A stretch of 64,000 nucleotides of DNA from Terana coerulea (taxonomy: Eukaryota > Basidiomycota > Agaricomycetes > Polyporales > Phanerochaetaceae). Below the pieces are notes generated by a model. That model saw nothing but the letters and a program-made list of their open reading frames with translations. It ran no database searches and was not told where the DNA came from. The stretch's first letter is position 1, and each line of letters opens with the position of its first letter. The stretch covers positions 16,133 through 80,132 of the forward strand of contig JAKOGH010000898.1 in NCBI GenBank assembly GCA_024811115.1, read 5' to 3'. The position numbers and the translations under genes are program-made. Positions 46,656 through 59,190 of this stretch are shown piece after piece.

Positions 46656-49600
46656 CTAGGTGACCTGCCGACTCCTACGGGACTGCTTATTTGTACCCGA
46701 CCGCTCCAGCTGCTGCTTCAAGCCTCGGATTGTTTGCACAATCTCAGCTACAGAATCAACGGCTTAGTCAACGCAAACCAGGCCCAAGTACATCAACGAC
46801 ATAGACTCACCAGCCATCTTGGGGTTCTCCGCCTCAAACTCATACCGTTTATTCCGCGTAGCGTCACGTGGAACAACCAGTTTGAACGTGGCGCTGCTCT
46901 TGCCAGACTGCTGGACTGTGACTATACTCTTGATGTCGTAGGAAGCGGTTTTCCCGCTCTCGAAGACGTTCTTGGCTTTGTCAGCTTGCGGCATAATCTA
47001 CCCCAAGTTTCGTCAAAAACGTCCCAAGACACTCGAAGAAGGCAATGACATACATGGATGTAGCCTCCGTCAATGGCCAGTAAACGTGCGCTGCGTGTGA
47101 CCAACATGGGCACTTTGCGGTAGACGGTGAAGCGCTGCAAGAGTTTGGATAAATGCCGGGCACAATAGGAGGAGCGGCCTGCTTACTTTGTAGGCGGTAG
47201 TGTAATCAAACGGTGAGTTGTACGTCGCTTCAGGCACTTCTGAAGTCCGCTTGAAGATCGACGCTACAGCACCACATCAGGACCGTACATACCAGCCGAG
47301 ACAACCACGCACCGTTCGGGTCTGTGGACCTTCCCGTTATCCTCTTACCCATCTCTACGCCGTACGCCTGGAGCATATTGGTCTTGATGAGCATCAAGTC
47401 GCGCTTGCCCTGCAAACTCTTGACGGTCCTGTCTAGTGGAATGAGGAGCTTCCCAGGCTTTAGGTCGAGCACCAGGGCGTATTCCTTGTGGTTCAGTTTC
47501 CGCTTGTTGCAGACCGCGTCGAGCACTTCTGCCATGTACATGCCACCTTGTCTGTGCATGTGTCAATATCACTTGTTTTACTTCAGCAGAAGAGTGCGGT
47601 GCTTACGCCTGTATAGTCGTGGAAACGTGCCCAGCATCCACCATATCTGCAATCCGGATGCGCAGGAATTGCGGCGGTCCCTGTGTCGACGTGCTCCCAA
47701 GTGAGCTTGGGAAGAGGCCGAGGGATGTGCCTAACATGGACCCCATGCCCGTGCTTGTGCTCATACCCAGCATGCTTTGTTCGGGTGGGGCAAGCCCGCC
47801 AGGCGTGGGGTTCGCACTCTTCAATAGCTCGGAGGATTTCTTCTTCTTGAGGACTACGCGGGAGAGACGGCGCTGAATCTTGGATTCGGTGACCCTGTTC
47901 TGGTTGACTACATGATGAAAAATCTATCAATGGGCGAAGGCGTAGAAAGAAAACAGCCGGTTCCGTACTTTCACGCTCGCTGGCTTTGAGGACAGCGAAT
48001 GCCAACATGCCAAATTTGGAGACCTTCAAAGTACGGTCGGGAACTGCAGAAACTCAGCATGTGTATCCACAAATATATAGTCCCACTCACTCGGCATGTC
48101 GTCATCCACCTCACCGTCATCTTCAGCCATTCGCAAGACCCACCCAAGTGCAGAACACATCGTCGCCCACTTCGGGTCTTCCTCGTCACTCAGCCCTTCG
48201 TCGATCTTTTGGAAGCCAGCCCTCCTCCCAGTACGTCCACAGTGCAAAGCCGAGCACCTCCTCCATCGACGCGTCCTTGCGTACGTTGAGCTGCATCGGC
48301 TTGCTCGCTAGCTTCTGCGCGTGCGGGAAGAACACCTGCACGTTCATGCTGTTCGGTTCCCCGCGCCCGCTGATAGCGCTGTAGAACTCCGTGAACGGGT
48401 TCTCGCCGCTGTCGTCCGTGTCTGCCGCGAGCATCGCGGTCAGCGCGGACTTTCCGGGCGTCACAGCTGGCACGGGCTTGCGCCTGAACAGGGTACTACT
48501 CAATGGCGAAGGCGGAGGTATGGCGGAGGATGCGCCTGGGGGCGCAAGATGTCCTGCGGTGGTCCCGTTGGTTTTCTTTTGGTCTCGCGCGGGGGTGACC
48601 ATCTCGAAGTAAGAATCGATGGCATCCGAGGCGGATACCCGTTCGGGAGTGGCCTCAGTAGACCGTTCTTCGTTGGTATGGTTTTCGTGTACGGGGCTTA
48701 GGCGGCTGCTGTTGTTGCGGACACTGCCCATGAGTGGCAGTGAAGAATGCGTGACCGAATAGTCAGAGGCGGAGGTCATGGAATGCCCGCCTGAGATGAT
48801 AGATATGCCGTCAGACATGGCATCATCAAGCATGGTCCCCCGACTTCCAGCAAATTCGCTGTCAGAAAGTACAGTCAGAGCTGGTCGTAAAGAAATAGCA
48901 GTTACCCATAACATACGGGTCAAAATCATCATCAGCCATAGCGTCAGCCATATCTGCAACGTCGGAGTCGCTGTCACCAAACTCGTCTTCGTCTTCATCC
49001 TCTGGGATAACGTCATGCACTTCCTCTACAGATGAGATGGAGCGCACAGAGGAAGCAGAGGATGACGACGACGATAGGTCCTCGAACTTCAGTGGTGCCG
49101 ATGGCTGTGGCCGCGTATTTGCTGCAGGTTGTATCCGATTCCGCATACGCTGCTGTCGCCTGGCTTCCATCTCGGCGGCACCTTTGAACTTTGGTATGAA
49201 GGCGATAGGAATGTTTATCGGCGGCGGGTTGGTAGCACCGGCAGCAGACGTGACAGGTGGGACAGGTGTTTGCTCTAGCGCAGGTGCCTTGTCGGCTGGC
49301 GAAGCCTCGTCGACCTTGATCTCGACCTCGGCCACACGTCGCGAGACATCTGTCATGCTTGGTGACGATGACGCAGGCAGAGTGGGCGTAGCGTCCGGTC
49401 CCAGCTTATCATCGACGGCTTTCGCAGGCTGAGGCTGTGACATCGAGCGTCGAATGGACTCTCTCCGGGAGATGGAGGCCCGTTTTCCGGAGGTACGCAT
49501 TCCAAGCGCACCAGTCCGGTTGGGCCCCATGATGGTGGCGGTGTATTTGAGACCGGAGGCACCGAAGCCGTTCGTCCTATTAGGACGTTGCGGGTTCGCC

Positions 49601-49858
49601 TCGTCGTCGCTCGGCGCTGGACTAGATGGCATGGCGAGCTCTGGCCATCTCTCAACGTCCGCGAGCCCTGCGTCCACGACATACGGGTTCGACCGGTAGG
49701 ACGGGTCCAAGATATCAACCTCGGACCATAGGGGTCCTCGACATTTCGGAGATATTGAAGGCGTATACTGTGTATAAGAAAACTGCGGAGAACATTCAAC
49801 GCACGTATGAACAAGGCATGTGCTCGGAGTCTTACTCTGGATCGCTTATCAGCGACAT
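46656..49858 (-). CDS. SIN1: TORC2 subunit SIN1/AVO1, with frame breaks
   Basis: Essential component of TOR complex 2. Order of parts: N-terminal helix MSLISDPDFLIHSIRLQYL spliced after the first exon; a long disordered Ser/Pro/Asp-rich region (about 49700-48400) with EDEDEDEFGDSDSDVADM; the CRIM domain (MNVQVFFPHAQKLASKPMQL and ...MEEVLGFALWTYWEEGW) at 48350-48200; the Ras-binding-like domain (YMAEVLDAVCNKRKLN, EYALVLDLKPGKLLI) at 47530-47420; and the C-terminal PH domain (YTVYRKVPMLVTRSARLL, YDIKSIVTVQQSGKSSATF) ending at 46656. One A too many at 48208-48211 shifts the CRIM end (EEGWLPK to IDEGLSDEED). One missing base near 49707 shifts RLIS to LDPSYRS. Both sites are homopolymeric or near it. 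It acts at the plasma membrane with TOR2 to activate AGC kinases. Confidence 0.88.
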
Positions 49859-50399
49859 TGTCGGGTAAGGAGCCCTGCTGCGCATGTAAACATACATAAA
49901 GCAGGTAAGGTGCGTATAAAGTGCTCACTTCAAGTGAATGTGACCCTTCAGTCGCTGGATTTGACTCTGAACAAGATATTATCTGTTCTGATGGTCGAGG
50001 TTGGTAGTGGTTGTCGGAGAAGCCATTCACGTGGAGGTTCGATCATGTTATGAGATCCAATCTAAAGGGATTGTGGCGTTTGATGGCCGCTCGGGCCTCG
50101 GTCCACTTGCGTATAAGAGCTCGCGGCTCATGCATATGAAGAGTCTATCACTGACATAATAGAACGGATCCTATACAGAAAAATTCATAGTCCTGCTTAT
50201 TCTGTGACGATCGGGGTCCGTATTACAAGTACGCTAGTAATGATCCAGTAAACTGCCAGCATAGGACGAGTGGCAACAGAATATCCAAGTAATGTAACAT
50301 ACGGCGTAACAGGAGAGTCTAGAGGAATCCAAGAGACGAGGTGGGTACATACTACATATAATCGTGCATATCTTAAATCATAATAAGTCATCATAAACA
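49859..50399. other. Intergenic region, no supportable gene
   Basis: About 540 bp between the start of the SIN1 gene and the 3' end of the next minus-strand gene. The part near 50180-50390 is AT-rich with short repeats of TAT words. No gene seen. Confidence 0.5.
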
Positions 50400-53300
50400 T
50401 CACCGCCAGACGGGTTTGTTCGGCTTCACCGTCCGCGCAGCGTTCCACTGCTTGATCTGCTGCTTGCGCTTCATATCGAGCTTCTTCTGCACCTCTCTCT
50501 CCGCCAAAGACGTCTTCTCCATCGTCTCAAACGTCTTGACGAGGTCTTTCACACTCGCGCCGCTATCCCTCCTGTTCGTTGACACAGCGGAGTTGGTACT
50601 CATAGACGACGAAGGCCTCGGTGGAACATGGTTTAGTTCGACCCATCTTCGAGGTTGTTGCGCAGGACGGGGGGAGCATAGAGGGTTTCGGGGCTGGCGC
50701 AGGATTTAGATGGACGGTATCCTTCGGATGAGTTGGCTTTTCCGGTTGTTTAGGCGCAGGGGTCAGCACGGGCGGACGAGGTTTCTTGAAGACCTCAGGA
50801 GGCGGGACAGGTAGCACGGGACCGTTCTTCGCCGGCACAGGCTTCGGCTTCGGTATACGAGAAATAGGGGAGCGAGGGAGGTATGAGAAGACCAGATCCT
50901 TGAGCTTTGTTGCCAATGAGCTGGCGGCCGGTCCGGGTAGCAGAGGTTCGACGTAGCTTTGACTTGCATCTTGCTCTACGGGTGCTTCGTCGGGTGCCCT
51001 GGTGATTGGGGTCTCGGCCTCGACAGAATCCACAGCCTTGGCTTCCTCCAGTAATTCAGAGTAGCGTACCTCCTGGGACGAGTCTTCCGAATCGGCAATT
51101 GTCGGGTTGTTGAGTGTATGGTGCACCAGTTCTTCAAGAATAGAAGCATTGGGCGACATCAAGGTGGTATAGTTGTGGGAGGGCGTGCCGATATCCTCGG
51201 TGACCAACGACGCCGCCCGGCTGGGAGGTGCATAGTTTCCACCACTCTGCTTGCGTCGCAAACCCCGTGCCCTCTTCAACAGGTTCTCGCTGCAAAATGT
51301 ATCAGAGAAAAGCTGGATAATCGAGTACAGGATGACTTACCGTGCCCACGCAGACCCCAGCCCTTGCACAGAACGTTCTCCACCCATCCGAGAAATGAAT
51401 AGATCAACGACATTCTCCAGATCCACGTCCTCCGCAGGTGCAATGGTATCTGCGCTCGAACCCGCAAGAGCTAAGCGCTCATCCGTGTAGCAAGTATCGA
51501 GGACCTTCCAATCCGCCTTGCGCCAATCCCTAGGACCGGTGGGTACAGCCGGAGTCTGAAAAGTGGCACGAGCAGACTGATACGCGGCGGACGTCGATGT
51601 GCCGCGGACAGGAGTCTTGAAGAGGGACGGAGTCTGTGCCGTCTTCGGTAGTTTCGAAGGACCGGGCGTGAGGTTGTGTAGACTTCCTTCCTCAAGCATG
51701 ATCGAGGCTTCCGCTTCCTTCAGCAGCTCCGGCAACGACATTCTGGGTGTACCATCGATGATCACGGTGTTGCCAATGACGCCACCGAACGTGCTAGGCC
51801 GGAAGCTCGAACGACTCTTGCTGATACCACCTTGGATGACGGACTTCCTGCGAGCGCTTCTCATCGAGGTATCGATCGTACTGCGATGGCCAGGCGAGGC
51901 TATGGATTCGACGCAATCGTATTTGTGCTGAGGATGGATGAGCTTCGTGGATGCAAAAATATTCACACCAAGACGCTTACCATGCGTAGAATAGCCGCAG
52001 CGCGCGCCGCAGCCATAGGATCGCTGCTCGTGATCTTAACGATGCTGGTATCCAGGAGCGCGTCATCGACTTCGTCGTCGGGTAGATCAAACTGAGGAGT
52101 AGCAGCGACCTGCAACTTTGTGAGTCCCTGCCCACTGGTCCGGCGGGGATGCTCGACACCGGCTGCACTGCCAGGCGTTTGATACTTGAACGGGTTGTGC
52201 GGGCTGTTGGCAAACTGCTGGGGTATGTTCACTACGGGAGGCGTCGGGGATCGTTCACGGTCTTGTTCGTCCGGTTCCCTTGACAACTCGCGTATGACCG
52301 AAACAGCGTCTTCTTCCTCTTCCACTAGCCCGTCGTCGTCGTCGTCGTCGTCCTCGGCTTCATCTTGCGGAAGACTGAAGGACCACTCGGGTTGCTCGGT
52401 AGATGCCTCTAGCCTCGCAGAAGCAGGTGACGGAAGCTCATAGCCTTCGATGGGCTTGCTTGCGTGTATTGCCTCGGAGAAGCTTCCGAAGACGTCGCCT
52501 TGAACATCCTTGACAGAGTTCCGACCGGGGCTTCCTGGCTCTTGAATGAGTACAGCTGGAGAGCCCGTTTCTGGTTGTTTATCCGCACCCGCCTCGCCGG
52601 ATGGTACCGAGTCTAAATTATTCGCAGCAGTCGGCTCGCCGGGCATGTTTGGCTGCTGCAAATGAGAGTGGCTGTCGCGATGCTCAGCAGACGCGATAGA
52701 AGGAGCGGGAGGATCTTCGGGTGGTTCCAGATACGAGAGTTCACTTCGCAAATCGTCTTCAGGTCCTTCCTGAACTTCATGTTCGGTCTCGGCTTGCTGA
52801 AGGTGTCCTTGTTCTTCCTCGCGGTCATCCAGAGGAACATCCTGATAATCTGAAGAGCTCCGGCCGTCGCTAGCAATACGAACCGAATACTCCGTGTAGG
52901 TGTCGTGTGGTGATGCGCCGTCCGAGTCTTCGAGAGCTCCATCCGACGAAGGCTCATCCCCATCATCCTCAGGTATGCTAACTTCTAGCTCGTCCCTTTG
53001 CGGTTCCCCGTTGGCCGGTAGTGGTGATGTTAACGATGAAGGGAAAGCCTCCTCGGGTGGTCCCATATCCACATCCACCTCGTCAACAGGCTCGGGCTCT
53101 CCAATGAGCGAAGAATTCGTGAGGCGTAATGGCGTTGGCGAGCCACGAGAGGGGCCGGGCTCGTCGTCGTCATATTCCGCGATAGGGAGCTCGCCCTCCT
53201 CTTCTCGCGTCGGGGATTCTGGTATAGGGCTGAACAAACGGGATTTTGGAAACGGGCTGATTGGGTGGCCCCACTTGTCCTGCCTCTGTCTGGTAACGCT

Positions 53301-54586
53301 ACTGGGCGGATCCATCTTCGTCGGAATGATCATCGTCTTGAATTTGCCTGTGTATTCCCCAGCATGGTCGAACTCGCTCGCGTCCTCCTGTTCGTCGTCC
53401 GTCCATGTCTCCGCGTCTGCGGCGTTTGGGGCTCTATCGAAGTCGAAGAGCGGCGGAAGTGGGGCGTCGTCGTCGTCACTGTCAACATCCATATTGGCAA
53501 AGCTCATATCGATGAGCTGAGAACCGCCTTCCAACGGTGCACGAACGGGTGAGGACGATATCGGCGGCGTATCACGAGAATATGTAGAGGCGATTGATGC
53601 AAGACTAGCGCGAGGAGCCTGCGCTCGCTTTCTGGCACTTCGAGGCGGTCCATGAATTAGTAGTGGATCCTCGGTTGGCGAAGGTGGAGGGAGCGGCTCG
53701 TTCAGGTCGATTTCCGGAGGTTCTTCTTGATCTGAAGAGTCAGCCGTCGACCTGTGCTCTTCACCGGACTCTTCCGAACGGACTTCCGTTTGCTTGACTT
53801 TGAGATGGACGGCATAGGAGTGTACATGACTTCCCGCGGCGGGGTAAAACGCTCGGCCGGTGGCTCATAGTGAGGGATGACGAGTGGAGTGGCAGAACGA
53901 CGGCTCGGGTGGGACGCTCTCTAGTAGACGGCGGAAATGGTGGTAAATAGTCGGCGTGTGGGTTGTTTGCATGAGGTGAACGTAAGAGCGACTGTTTCGT
54001 CGGTGAGGCAGAGGTGCGGGAACCAGGGAATTTGGCCGAAGACTTCGTAGGAGTAGTTTGTTCTTCAGAGAATGAGACATGTAGCTTTGTTTGTTTGTTT
54101 TGCTCTTGGGTTTGGGGTCGCTTCCAGAGTGACGCGAGAAGAGCTCGCAATCGCGTCCTGGGAATGTGAGGCAACAGGCGGGGCCGTATGGTTGCGCTTG
54201 CGCTTGCCAGCAGGCGCACCACCATCTTCGTCAGAAAGAATGTCGGGTTCGTGACTGCGACGAGAAGGCCTTGTCGCGGGGGGAGGATGATATAGCGGAC
54301 CTGCCCTGCGAAGCCTACAAGTTCGGGGATGAGACCTCTACAAGGAACAGAATTGACACGTCTTGGACCACGTACCCGCAAAGTCTCCTCAGGCGGAGGA
54401 CTCATGAGCATCTGCGGGAGCCTCCTCGTCGCGCTGCGACCCAGACGACGGCGGGGTCAGGTCTCCTGGACCCATACTCGAGCGACCTTCATCCTCGCGT
54501 GCGGCAGCTTTCTTCGCGCCTCCTTTCGCTTTACTAGTCTTTCGCGCGCTGTTGCGCTCACGACGGGGAGTCCTTTGCGTGTTCAT
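50400..54586 (-). CDS. Large intrinsically disordered protein of unknown function, frame breaks
   Basis: One long gene read from 54586 to 50400, with short introns near 51965 and 51300. N-terminus MNTQRTPRRERNSARKTSK is basic. A long middle part (53534-51963) is extremely acidic and Ser/Pro-rich (for example DEAEDDDDDDDGLVEEEEDA near 52320) with many SP/TP sites. The C-terminal part (51966-51337, 51279-50563) is basic with TPS- and PPP-rich stretches. A final coiled-coil-like stretch (FETMEKTSLAEREVQKKLDM) ends ...KPNKPVWR. Several one-base shifts are needed to join segments: near 54413, around 53760-53930, and near 50633 in an A run. I do not recognise the family. Composition suggests a nuclear or cytoskeletal scaffold, but that is speculation. 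Confidence 0.5.
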
Positions 54587-54860
54587 TTCGTTAAGTCAAG
54601 AAGTGGGGTTCAGAATTACATCGGCGGAGAGTCAGAGAGTGATTCAGGAAAGTCGAGGTCAAGAAGGATCGCAACATGCGGCAAGCTTGCCTTATGGGCG
54701 CCTGCAGATAGCAATGACCGGCCACAGGCGCCGGGAGCGCAAGCCGAGGTTTGGGAAATAGTGTGAATTCTTGAAGCCCACAGAGCGTTATGGGCTGGAA
54801 TAGCTCGCTGAGCATGATTAAATTGGTGGTGGTATAAATTGTGCCAAGCTATGGAAAAAT

Positions 54861-56123
54861 CTACGAGTTCTCGAGTGTGCTCTGAGCCTGCTTCATGGCT
54901 TCGTAGAGACCATGCTGATTTCCTAAGCCATACGTGAACGTCATCCGCTCGAGGATTGACGGTCCATTGTCAGGGTCAAGCTCCAGCTAGATAACGACAT
55001 AAGATATAAGGTATGTCATCCGCAAGAAGTGACGTACCAGTGCTACGATATCGTCGAGGAGGTGGGCCTGTCCTACAGTATTTCCCATCGTCCCGTAGTA
55101 ATTAGCATTGACAATGTGAACGTGGAAATGATCTAGATTTCTCTCTTCAACATACAAGCCCAAGTGGCGACCAAAGACTCACAATATGATGGTTGATAAT
55201 GTATGAACATCCGGACAGAACCCTCTCCGAGCCCCCACTTCTCATTCACGATTCGAGTTGCTTCGACGCGTATGCTTCGCAGCATAGGAAGGTGAACCTT
55301 ACGAAGATCTCGCAAGGTGCGAATTGCGGGTGAATGGGCTATCGCAACTAGGTATAGAGAGGGGATGGTGACGAGGTCCCACTTCATATCAGGCAACAGT
55401 ACGTAGCCGAAGTCTGGGGAAGGGGCCCTGTGTAAGATCTTGTCTGCCTCCGACTTGCCAGAGAGAATATCGTCTACCCTGAGGGACGGGTTATTGATTT
55501 TAAGGCTCGAAACCCATACACAGGGCTCACCATTGTGTTCGCGAGGCAGGAAATGCGTCAACGTAAGGCTTCACGATCCTCTGGTACAGTGTCGGTGTCT
55601 CATGTACCATAACTAGGTCTTGTTTCGTGTACTGAACCAGGGTCAGCAGGGTACTCCGTTTCTTGACATAGCTTGCACACCTTCCGAATGTGAATCTCGG
55701 TAGCAGGGTGGACGACATTAATCTTGAGGTCAGGGTGCTCTCTTGAGGCATCAAGCCAGCCCATGAACCATGTATACTACTAGCATGTCTTCAGGGCGAT
55801 CTGGAGCAGAGTATAGAAACAAGATAACGCACGATATCATTCGTCTCCATGAGATGAACATCCTTCAGAAAGTGGGTGACTAGAGTCCTAGCCTGCTGAG
55901 CCGGCAAGGCTGTCTTCTCGACTCGAACGATGGCGGGTGACCATGTCTCGCTATCTGCTTTGTCCGGAAGCGTTCCAAGTAATGTCAAACTATGTGCAAC
56001 GGGATCTAGGACATACTGTGAGCATTCCGGTGTAGGGCAGCTTTACTACTCACCTTCGTTCAGGATGCGGTCGAAGCGGAAGAGTCTGAGGGAGTCGATG
56101 TCCTTGAGAGCGAATGGGCTCAT
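54861..56123 (-). CDS. DCS1: Scavenger mRNA decapping enzyme DcpS
   Basis: m7GpppN diphosphatase of the HIT superfamily that clears cap structures after 3'-5' mRNA decay. Reading from the ATG at 56123: MSPFALKDIDSLRLFRFDRI, TLLGTLPDKADSE, ALPAQQARTLVTHFLKDVHL, YTKQDLVMVHETPTLY with IVKPYVDAFPASRTQW, DILSGKSEADKIL, FGYVLLPDMKWDLV. The catalytic HIT triad HFHVH is rebuilt when the intron at about 55190-55133 is spliced (SYYHFHVHIVNANYYGT). The C-terminus is QAQSTLENS. All blocks are present and in order; no frame break. The divergent neighbour is the phosphoesterase gene 855 bp away, and a MITE-like element lies between. Confidence 0.93.
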
Positions 56124-56388
56124 CGTTCTTCGTCCTGGTCGTCTTTGACCAAGTAGCACAGGAGATTACGCACGTCTTGGATGGGCATTTGTGCGGAAGA
56201 CTCGTGTTGTTCGAGCTTAAAGAGCTCTGTGCGCCGCGGTCCGTTGATGTGGTTCGCAATAGAGTGGATCAATGCCAATCTCCTTCCTCTCCGACCACCA
56301 TCACCTCACCCACCTTCGTCGGCCAGGACACATGCTCATTCCTCCACATGCCCGCATTGAACGTGCGCTGCGATACGACGAATCTTTA

Positions 56389-56840
56389 CAGCTGTTTGCG
56401 AAACATTAGACCGCCTGAGGCCCCCGCTCCGTTCGCCATCTTTGTTTAGTTTTGGAGCCGTACAAACAATGATCACGCCGAATCTATCGAGATGTCATCA
56501 TTTTGGATGCCCTCCGGCAAACTGCGCAACGGCAAGTTCTTCCTCGTGTATTCTCGTGTGTTGCTCGTATATTCAGCGGACAGTGCAACCATTTGCTCTG
56601 TTTGGCGACAAGGATGGAACCACAACTCCTGTAGGGCGTAGCGGCTATGGATGAGAACTTCAAGGCTTGTCAGACGCTGGGGTCTGAGAAATGTGAGCAG
56701 GCGATGGTGCATAGATCATTGCGCGTCAACGGCATATCTCTGAGGGTAAATCTCGATCTTTGTTTGTACGGCTCCAAAACTAAACAAAGATGCTGAAGGG
56801 AGTGGGAGCCCCAGGCGGTCTAGTGTTTCGCAAACAGCTG
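56389..56840. mobile_element. MITE-like element with long terminal inverted repeats
   Basis: The 452-bp element has inverted repeats at 56389-56468 and 56763-56840, each beginning CAGCTGTTTGCGAAAC and ending with the block TTTGGAGCCGTACAAACA. They match over about 80 bp with roughly a dozen differences. Both ends are flanked by TA (56387-56388 and 56841-56842), consistent with a TA target-site duplication of a Tc1/mariner-type transposon. The 290-bp interior shows no transposase. It is a non-autonomous element inserted between the divergent DcpS and phosphoesterase genes, about 265 bp from the DcpS start and 140 bp from the other start. Confidence 0.85.
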
Positions 56841-56932
56841 TAGTCATATCAAAGATTTAAAGGTCTGCCTAGGGAGACTATCTTTAGTACCTCGAGACGG
56901 TTCGCAGGCGTCTTGTCACAGATATAAGACTC

Positions 56933-56938
56933 TTGCGG
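56933..56938 (+). promoter_or_regulatory. TATA-like box of the phosphoesterase gene
   Basis: TATAAG 46 bases upstream of the ATG at 56979 and 90 bases downstream of the MITE-like element, so the element does not interrupt the core promoter. Confidence 0.5.
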
Positions 56939-56978
56939 GCTCTCTGGAGGTGTTCGGGTTCCACCAGCGACCTTCAAT

Positions 56979-58741
56979 ATGTACACTCCAACACACAAGG
57001 CTCTAGCCGTCGCGGCTGTCGGCATGTGTTCTCTGAGTGCACTAGCGGCACCTGCGATGGATGCAAGAGGTGAGTGCCTCTGAGGTCACTATGTAAAAAG
57101 TATGGCTGCTTTACCTTTGGTAGTGCTCACTGTACCGGACGCTCTGAACCCGTACCCCACAAAGCCCCGCATAACATTCAAGCCAGATGGAACATTCAAG
57201 CTCACTGTGCTCTCTGACCTCCATTTCGGCGAAAATGCGTGGGATGTCTGGGGTCCTCAGCAAGACGTTAACAGCACGCGCCTCATGAACACGGTCCTTG
57301 CAAGCGAGAAACCTGATTTCGTGTGCGTCACTGAGCTTTTCGCACTTTGTAGCCATTTTCAAACCACTGAACCGGTAGCTTTTTGAACGGTGACCTAATT
57401 ACCGGCGAAAGTACGTCTCGTGTATACACTGCTCCAAGCGGTAGCTGACTTCGATGTGCCTAAGACACCTTCCGGGAGAATTCGACAGTTTACATTGACG
57501 AAATCATCGCCCCTCTGAACCAGGCAAAGATGCCGTTCTCGTCTACGCATGGCGTATGTGTTACATCTGTGCTCCGGTGAACATATGCAAGGTATTCATA
57601 ACCATGGTACAGAATCATGACAACCAGGTGAACATCACCCACTTGGAAGAAATCCAGAAGGAACAACGCGATGCGCCCTTGTCTTATACCCGAGCTCTGC
57701 CGGATGGCATCGGCGGAAAGTACGGTCCTGGGACGTACTGGGTGCCGGTATGTCCTCACATTTTTGTCATCCTGCATATACTCAGCTGTAACTGAATGTA
57801 GGTATATGCGCATGTCAACGGTACGTGCTAAGGAGATTTCTTGCGCAACTGTTTTAGTGATGCTATGGCTAGATTTCCGGCCTGCCTTGATTCTCTGGGC
57901 CTTCGACTCTCGCGGTAGGGGATCTTGCTCCATACGAAGTCCACTTACATACCTCGACCTTAGGTGGCGTCTCTGAGGGAGCCAACTCCACTGCTCTGCC
58001 GGACTGGGTGGACGCTTCGGTTGCTACTTGGATTGAGCAGGAGACGTCGTTAATGGATACCGTCTGGGTCCGACGAATAAAACACGCAGCGCGTTGGCGT
58101 TCGTGCACATCCCTCCGTAGGCGTCCTCACTCGTGCCCGATTTTAATATGCTCAATGGTCTTTAGACATCTCGTACAGGATCTCTGGGAGAGACTCAACA
58201 GCACAATCAACCCGGGACTGGATGGTACATGGCTTCGCTCGTCACGAATGTCGTGTGATATACTCAACTAAATTTTGCAGCGGATACGATTGGGCTAGGA
58301 TCGACGCAGACAAGTAATGATCCAGCAAACGCCGGCAAGGACCAGCCCTTCTGGGATTCCCTCAATGCCAACGTCAAGAACCTGCACGCCGTTATATCTG
58401 GCCACGGTACGATAACCTTGTTGAGTGTCTGAACTGTCACAATTAACGGCTGAATCGTGCAGACCACGGTGACGAATGGTGCTCGCGTGACCCGAGCAAG
58501 AACGTCATCTTCTGCTTCGACAAGCATTCCGGGTACGTTTGTTGCTATTCCGAACCCAACGTTTCACGGGTGTTCACATGTACTTGTTAGATACGGAGGC
58601 TACAGCTCGGCTGGATGGGATCACGGTGTACGGAACATCGTTTTCTCTACGCCCGACCCGTCCGTGGGCCCGGAGTCTTGGATACGCTATGAAAGTGGTG
58701 AGATACGGGCACGCGTGAAACTTGACCAAAGCTACCCTTAA
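56979..58741 (+). CDS. Secreted calcineurin-like metallophosphoesterase
   Basis: Dinuclear-metal phosphatase. The start is a signal peptide (MYTPTHKALAVAAVGMCS, then LSALAAP). The metallophosphatase motifs come in order: DLHFGE (motif I, about 57217), FLNGDLITGE (motif II, after an intron), GNHDNQ (motif III, rebuilt when intron 57545-57619 is spliced) and SGHDHGDEW (motif V, about 58405-58475). The C-terminal part is FDKHSGYGGYSSAGWDHGVR and ...YESGEIRARVKLDQSYP. The segment between motifs III and V is cut by several introns whose borders I could not all fix (57770-58310). The order matches the fungal DCR2/purple-acid-like phosphoesterases of the Metallophos superfamily. Likely secreted or wall-associated; substrate unknown. 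Confidence 0.82.
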
Positions 58742-59190
58742 ATGTTGATTGCCATTGGTGATGTGCGTTGGGCCACTACCTTCAATACCAACCAGCTTCT
58801 CCGGTCCCTGTATCATTGTGAGTAAATGAGGAAACAATGCGAGATATTGACCTCTAGAGAAATTTCGCGGTGGGAGATGATGTGCAAGACAGAGAAGCCA
58901 AACTATACCATACATAATCGTGAGAGTGCAAGGTAAGAATACTCAATAGACGATGACATGATGACCTTGGTAACGACTGTATGCATTTTAGGATCCGATG
59001 AGTACTGCTGTGATCTAGTTCGGACTCCGGAGGTATTGTCATCAGCGTCGGGATGCTACAAAAGACACGCTCGCCGTTCGCGTTAAGGCCCACGCGCGCT
59101 GCCCCATACTACCAAGGAGCTTCCAGATTTCACGATCAGCCAGATACCCAAACTTCACTTGCGTCCAACACCCTACTCCCCTCTCCACCT

